Of a DNA stretch of 7,702 nt, positions 5,429 to 7,702 are shown piece after piece. The translations under genes were made by a program, and so were the position numbers. This stretch comes from Candidatus Sumerlaeota bacterium (lineage in GTDB: Bacteria > Sumerlaeota > Sumerlaeia > UBA8349). Location of the stretch: assembly GCA_003501375.1 (NCBI GenBank), contig DNPO01000024.1, forward strand, positions 1 through 7,702, read 5' to 3'. Numbering within the stretch: position 1 is the stretch's first letter; each line of letters opens with the position of its first letter. The notes beneath the pieces are model-generated. The model worked only from the letters and a program-made list of their open reading frames with translations. It did not search any database and was not told the origin of the DNA.

Positions 5429-6565
5429 ATGCGTACACTCAACACCAAAATTCTCACCCGCGAACAAGTAGCCGACGCAGCCCGCCAGGCACGTGAAGCG
5501 GGTAAAACTGTAGGTTTCACCTCCGGCGCGTTTGACCTCCTCCACGCCGGGCATGCCGATTATCTTGAACGCGCCCGCCAACTCTGCGACATTCTGGTTG
5601 TCGCGGTCAACTCCGACGAATCCGTCCGCTCCTACAAAGGCCCATCGCGTCCCATCGTTCCCGAACGCCAACGTGCTGAACTCATCGCTGCCCTGGAATC
5701 GGTCGATTACGTCTTTCTGTTTTCCGAACGGCGCAACGCTGCCAACATTGAGGCGATTCAACCGAATCTCTACATTAAGGCCGCCGATTACAACAAAAGT
5801 ACGTTGACCAGTGCAGAACTGGTGGAGCGTTACGGCGGCAAGGCCGTTCTGCTGGAAATTCAGCAACCGCTTTCGACCACAGGCCTGCTGCAAAAGGCCG
5901 TCGCGTCGCTTGGCGGACAAAGCGCCCAAACGGTTGCTGCGGATCCGACAAAGTTCTGCATGAATGTCAGCGAAGATACCGATCCGGTTTGCATAGAAAA
6001 TACCAAACCCGTCAAGATGGCTCCGGCTGTTTTTCTGGATCGCGACGGCACCATCAATGATGAAGTTGGGCACCTGGGCGATCCATCCGAATTTGAACTG
6101 CTGCCTCTCGCTGGCGAAGGCATCCGGCGTTTCAACGACATGGGCTACCGCGTGGTGGTTGTAACTAACCAGCCCGGCATTGGATTGGGCCTTTTTACCC
6201 GGCAAGATTTCTTCCGCGTTACCAGCGCCATGTTCATGAAACTGCGTCCCTTTGGCGCAAAGATTGACAAGGTTTATTACTGCCCACACAACATCACAGA
6301 AGATTGCGAATGCCGCAAACCATCTGGCAGCATGGTATTCCGCGCGCAGGAAGATTTGAATCTCGACTTAACAAACAGTTATTTCATCGGCGATCGTTCC
6401 ACAGATGTTGAAGCAGGACGGCGCGCCGGAGTGAAAACCATCCTGGTTCGTACCGGGCGCGGTGGCAAAGACGGCGAGTACCATGGTGCAGAACCGGATT
6501 ATGTTGCAAGTAATTTGATAGAAGCCGCGCAGTGGGTGCTGGAGCAGGAACGCGGGAAAAAATAA
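5429..6565 (+). CDS. rfaE2-gmhB: Fusion of heptose-1-phosphate adenylyltransferase (RfaE2) and heptose-1,7-bisphosphate phosphatase (GmhB)
   Basis: This 378-aa protein combines two steps of ADP-heptose synthesis for the LPS core. Residues 1-160 are a nucleotidyltransferase of the RfaE2/HldE C-terminal type. The block FTSGAFDLLHAGHADYLERA (30-49) carries the HxGH nucleotide motif (H39, H42). NSDESVRSYKGPSRPIVPE (61-79), YIKAADYN (115-122) and LSTTGLLQK (148-156) follow. A linker of about 40 residues leads to a HAD phosphatase (198-378). Its nucleophile motif is FLDRDGTIN (202-210, D204 and D206), motif II is TNQPGIG (246-252), and CPH...CECRKP (285-298) holds zinc ligands and Lys297. GDRSTD (321-326) is the metal site. 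The usual HldE kinase domain is absent. The RfaE2 fold implies beta-anomer/ADP chemistry rather than GDP-heptose chemistry. The domains are in the reverse of reaction order. All main motifs look intact. Confidence 0.92.
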   Translation: MRTLNTKILTREQVADAARQAREAGKTVGFTSGAFDLLHAGHADYLERARQLCDILVVAVNSDESVRSYKGPSRPIVPERQRAELIAALESVDYVFLFSERRNAANIEAIQPNLYIKAADYNKSTLTSAELVERYGGKAVLLEIQQPLSTTGLLQKAVASLGGQSAQTVAADPTKFCMNVSEDTDPVCIENTKPVKMAPAVFLDRDGTINDEVGHLGDPSEFELLPLAGEGIRRFNDMGYRVVVVTNQPGIGLGLFTRQDFFRVTSAMFMKLRPFGAKIDKVYYCPHNITEDCECRKPSGSMVFRAQEDLNLDLTNSYFIGDRSTDVEAGRRAGVKTILVRTGRGGKDGEYHGAEPDYVASNLIEAAQWVLEQERGKK

Positions 6566-6614
6566 AACCGCATCCCGTTGGTGATAGAGGCCGACCATAG
6601 GGAGATTCCAATAG

Positions 6615-6857
6615 ATGATTCCGAAAAAAACAGACCTTCCTGGGTGGAAATGGAAAGGATTCATTTACTGGGATAAAAATGATCCCCGTCTTGTTATTTG
6701 GTACCAAAAGCAACGGGGATGGGGCAATGATGTAACATTTAATGCGGCACATTTCCGAGCATGGATTCTTGCTCTTGCGCTACCCCTCTTATTCCTTTTG
6801 TTCACAGCCGGCCCCGTATTTATCCTATTGGCCTTGAAACAGCACTATTGCCACTGA
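6615..6857 (+). CDS. Small DUF5808-like membrane protein
   Basis: This 80-aa protein has a soluble N-terminal half and one hydrophobic segment, about 50-74 (WILALALPLLFLLFTAGPVF...), then a short KQHYCH tail. The N-terminal part WKWKGFIYWDKNDPRLVIW (11-29), followed by RGWGNDVTFNAAHFRAW (34-50), follows the pattern of the DUF5808 domain: W-x-G-x-x-Y, then D-P-R, then G-x-G-x-T-x-N-x-A. That domain is usually a module of membrane proteins and has no known function. The resemblance was judged by eye and needs a profile search. AGGGAG at 6599-6604, 10 nt before the ATG, makes it a well-supported gene. It lies 49 bp after the fusion gene and may share its transcript. It has no signal peptide; the orientation is probably N-terminus inside. 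Confidence 0.75.
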   Translation: MIPKKTDLPGWKWKGFIYWDKNDPRLVIWYQKQRGWGNDVTFNAAHFRAWILALALPLLFLLFTAGPVFILLALKQHYCH

Positions 6858-6895
6858 AAACAGACTTATAAATCAAAGAGGGGTGAGACCTAATT

Positions 6896-6912
6896 GCAAC
6901 ACGTCAAGTTGC
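6896..6912 (+). repeat. Small inverted repeat after the DUF5808-like gene
   Basis: GCAAC (6896-6900) and GTTGC (6908-6912) form a 5-bp stem with a 7-nt loop, about 40 nt past the stop at 6857. No T-run follows, so it is at best a weak 3' structure. No convincing terminator was seen between this gene and the protease. Confidence 0.25.
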
Positions 6913-6924
6913 GCCCTGCACTGT

Positions 6925-6939
6925 TTCTCGCATCGAGAA
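6925..6939. promoter_or_regulatory. Palindrome TTCTCGCATCGAGAA upstream of the protease promoter
   Basis: TTCTCG and CGAGAA form a perfect 6-bp dyad with a 3-bp centre. It ends 4 bp before the -35-like box at 6944, a usual place for an activator or repressor site. As RNA it would be a tight hairpin followed by CCCTTTGAATTTTT, so a weak terminator of the upstream transcript is the other reading. Confidence 0.4.
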
Positions 6940-6943
6940 CCCT

Positions 6944-6972
6944 TTGAATTTTTGTGGCGTTTACCGCATAAT
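6944..6972 (+). promoter_or_regulatory. Sigma70-type promoter for the HtrA-type protease gene
   Basis: TTGAAT (6944-6949) and CATAAT (6967-6972) are separated by 17 bp. They match the consensus at 4/6 and 5/6, the best box pair in the window. The predicted start near 6979 gives a leader of about 50 nt, ending in a strong AGGAGG ribosome site. Confidence 0.55.
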
Positions 6973-6996
6973 CATAGTGCGGTTAATGGCAACCGC
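6963..6996 (+). repeat. Three alternating half-sites ACCGC/GCGGT/ACCGC over the -10 and early leader
   Basis: ACCGCA (6963-6968) is the inverse of TGCGGT (6978-6983). The latter's GCGGTT (6979-6984) is in turn the inverse of AACCGC (6991-6996), with a 6-nt loop. The first pair brackets the -10 box, as an operator would. The second pair lies downstream of the predicted transcript start and could form an RNA hairpin. Such shared half-sites suggest either cooperative repressor binding or alternative structures. Confidence 0.4.
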
Positions 6997-7015
6997 TGTT
7001 GCATTCTCAATCTTC

Positions 7016-7021
7016 AGGAGG
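7016..7021 (+). promoter_or_regulatory. Consensus ribosome binding site for the protease gene
   Basis: AGGAGG is a complete Shine-Dalgarno hexamer, 8 nt before the ATG at 7030, and fixes that start. Confidence 0.9.
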
Positions 7022-7029
7022 ATAAAAAC

Positions 7030-7702
7030 ATGCGATCTCCTTCCCTTTGCGCCACAGCGCTCGTTCTCGTCTCTTACGCCCTTGCACCTTCCACTCTTCC
7101 CGCAGCCCATGAAAGCACCCCCACTGCCGCTGAGCGTCCGTTAGATGCGTCGCGCCAGACGGCGCTGGTACGAGCGGCGGAAGTCGCCGGCCCCAGCGTG
7201 GTGTGCATTGGAGCGGAACGCACTGCTCTGGTGCGACGCGGCCTTTCGCTGGGCGAAGACCCGTTTAACACGTTCTTTAACCCCGCTCCGACCTATCAAA
7301 AAATGCGGCAAAAAACACCCTACCTCGGATCGGGTATCGCGGTGGATCGCGAGGGACACATCGTCACCAACTTTCACGTCGTAGATGGCGCGGAACGTGT
7401 TTTTGTCACGTTGCACAACGGCAAGGAGTTTGAAGCGGAGTTGGTGGACGCTGACGCGATTTCCGATATTGCCATTCTAAAAATCAACGCGCCTGAAATC
7501 ATTTCCGCCACGTTGGGCGATTCCGATGATGTGCGCTTAGGCGAGTGGGCGCTGGCCATTGGCAATCCCTTTGGTGCTCAATTGGGCGACCCCACACCCA
7601 CCATCACCGCAGGCGTTATCAGCGCTAAGAATCGTTACTTCCGTTCGTCCGATCAATCGCCTCGCCTGTACGAAGGAATGATCCAAACCGATGCAGCCAT
7701 CA
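7030..7702 (+). CDS. HtrA/DegP-type secreted serine protease (3' end outside window)
   Basis: This is a periplasmic trypsin-fold protease of family S1C, which degrades or refolds damaged envelope proteins. Only the first 224 residues are present; the frame is still open at 7702. Residues 1-26 form a signal peptide: MRSPSLCATALVLVSYAL and then a probable cut near LPAA. A linker with GEDPFNTFF (75-83) resembles the variable loop found before the HtrA core. The core shows GSGIAVDREGHIVTNFHVV (100-118) with catalytic His116, and DAISDIAILKI (142-152) with catalytic Asp146. GEWALAIGNPFG (171-182), TAGVISAKNR (193-202) and MIQTDAAI (217-224) follow. The catalytic Ser motif (usually NPGNSGGP) and any PDZ domains would lie just past the end, so DegP, DegQ and DegS types cannot be told apart. 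Confidence 0.95.
   Translation, partial: MRSPSLCATALVLVSYALAPSTLPAAHESTPTAAERPLDASRQTALVRAAEVAGPSVVCIGAERTALVRRGLSLGEDPFNTFFNPAPTYQKMRQKTPYLGSGIAVDREGHIVTNFHVVDGAERVFVTLHNGKEFEAELVDADAISDIAILKINAPEIISATLGDSDDVRLGEWALAIGNPFGAQLGDPTPTITAGVISAKNRYFRSSDQSPRLYEGMIQTDAAI

Noticed and set aside
5270..6289. 339-codon open frame on the - strand, antisense to the RfaE2-GmhB fusion
   Set aside because: The forward frame has complete catalytic motifs of two families; the antisense frame shows no domain and runs past the gene into intergenic DNA.
6944..7144. 66-codon + strand open frame overlapping the protease start
   Set aside because: It is out of frame with the protease, lacks a ribosome site, and lies over the promoter and signal-peptide region.
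1..7702. CRISPR array, insertion sequence, prophage or toxin-antitoxin genes
   Set aside because: No regularly spaced direct repeats, no transposase or integrase motifs, and no small gene pairs of that kind were seen on either strand.

Overview
The window looks like chromosomal sequence of a bacterium with a Gram-negative type envelope. The evidence is a heptose (LPS core) synthesis enzyme, MreB, a GT-C glycosyltransferase and a secreted HtrA-type protease. Base composition is intermediate and Shine-Dalgarno sequences are clear in front of most genes. The phylum cannot be fixed from this sequence. The L33 protein and the gene order do not resemble the well-known Proteobacteria, Firmicutes or Bacteroidetes arrangements, and a less-studied lineage is possible, but that is only an impression. 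No phage, transposon, CRISPR, tRNA or rRNA sequence was found.

Layout: (1) A DUF1275 (YoaK-type) membrane protein on the + strand (16-693) converges on a class II fructose-bisphosphate aldolase on the - strand (861-1913). A 22-bp perfect hairpin with T-tracts on both strands (759-808) separates them and looks like a bidirectional terminator. (2) The aldolase diverges from rpmG across a 393-bp gap (1914-2306). This gap holds promoter-like sites for both directions and a set of inverted repeats built on GCGGGA/TCTCGC. (3) A + strand run follows: rpmG (L33), mreB, a GT39-like membrane glycosyltransferase, and a fusion protein joining a RfaE2-type heptose-1-phosphate adenylyltransferase to a GmhB-type heptose-bisphosphate phosphatase. 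(4) A small DUF5808-like membrane protein comes next. (5) A new promoter with several inverted repeats precedes a secreted HtrA/DegP-type serine protease, which is cut by the window end.

Most of the right-hand two thirds concerns the cell envelope. MreB would organise side-wall peptidoglycan synthesis. The GT39-like protein would transfer a sugar from a lipid carrier at the membrane. The fusion enzyme would supply ADP-heptose, and HtrA would do periplasmic quality control. The genes share a strand, but the gaps (34, 121, 49 and 172 bp) and the local promoter signals suggest more than one transcription unit. The best candidates for a second look are the fusion enzyme, the small DUF5808-like protein, the three-cysteine L33, the repeated-stem region upstream of rpmG and the htrA control region. 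No clearly new multi-gene system is visible.
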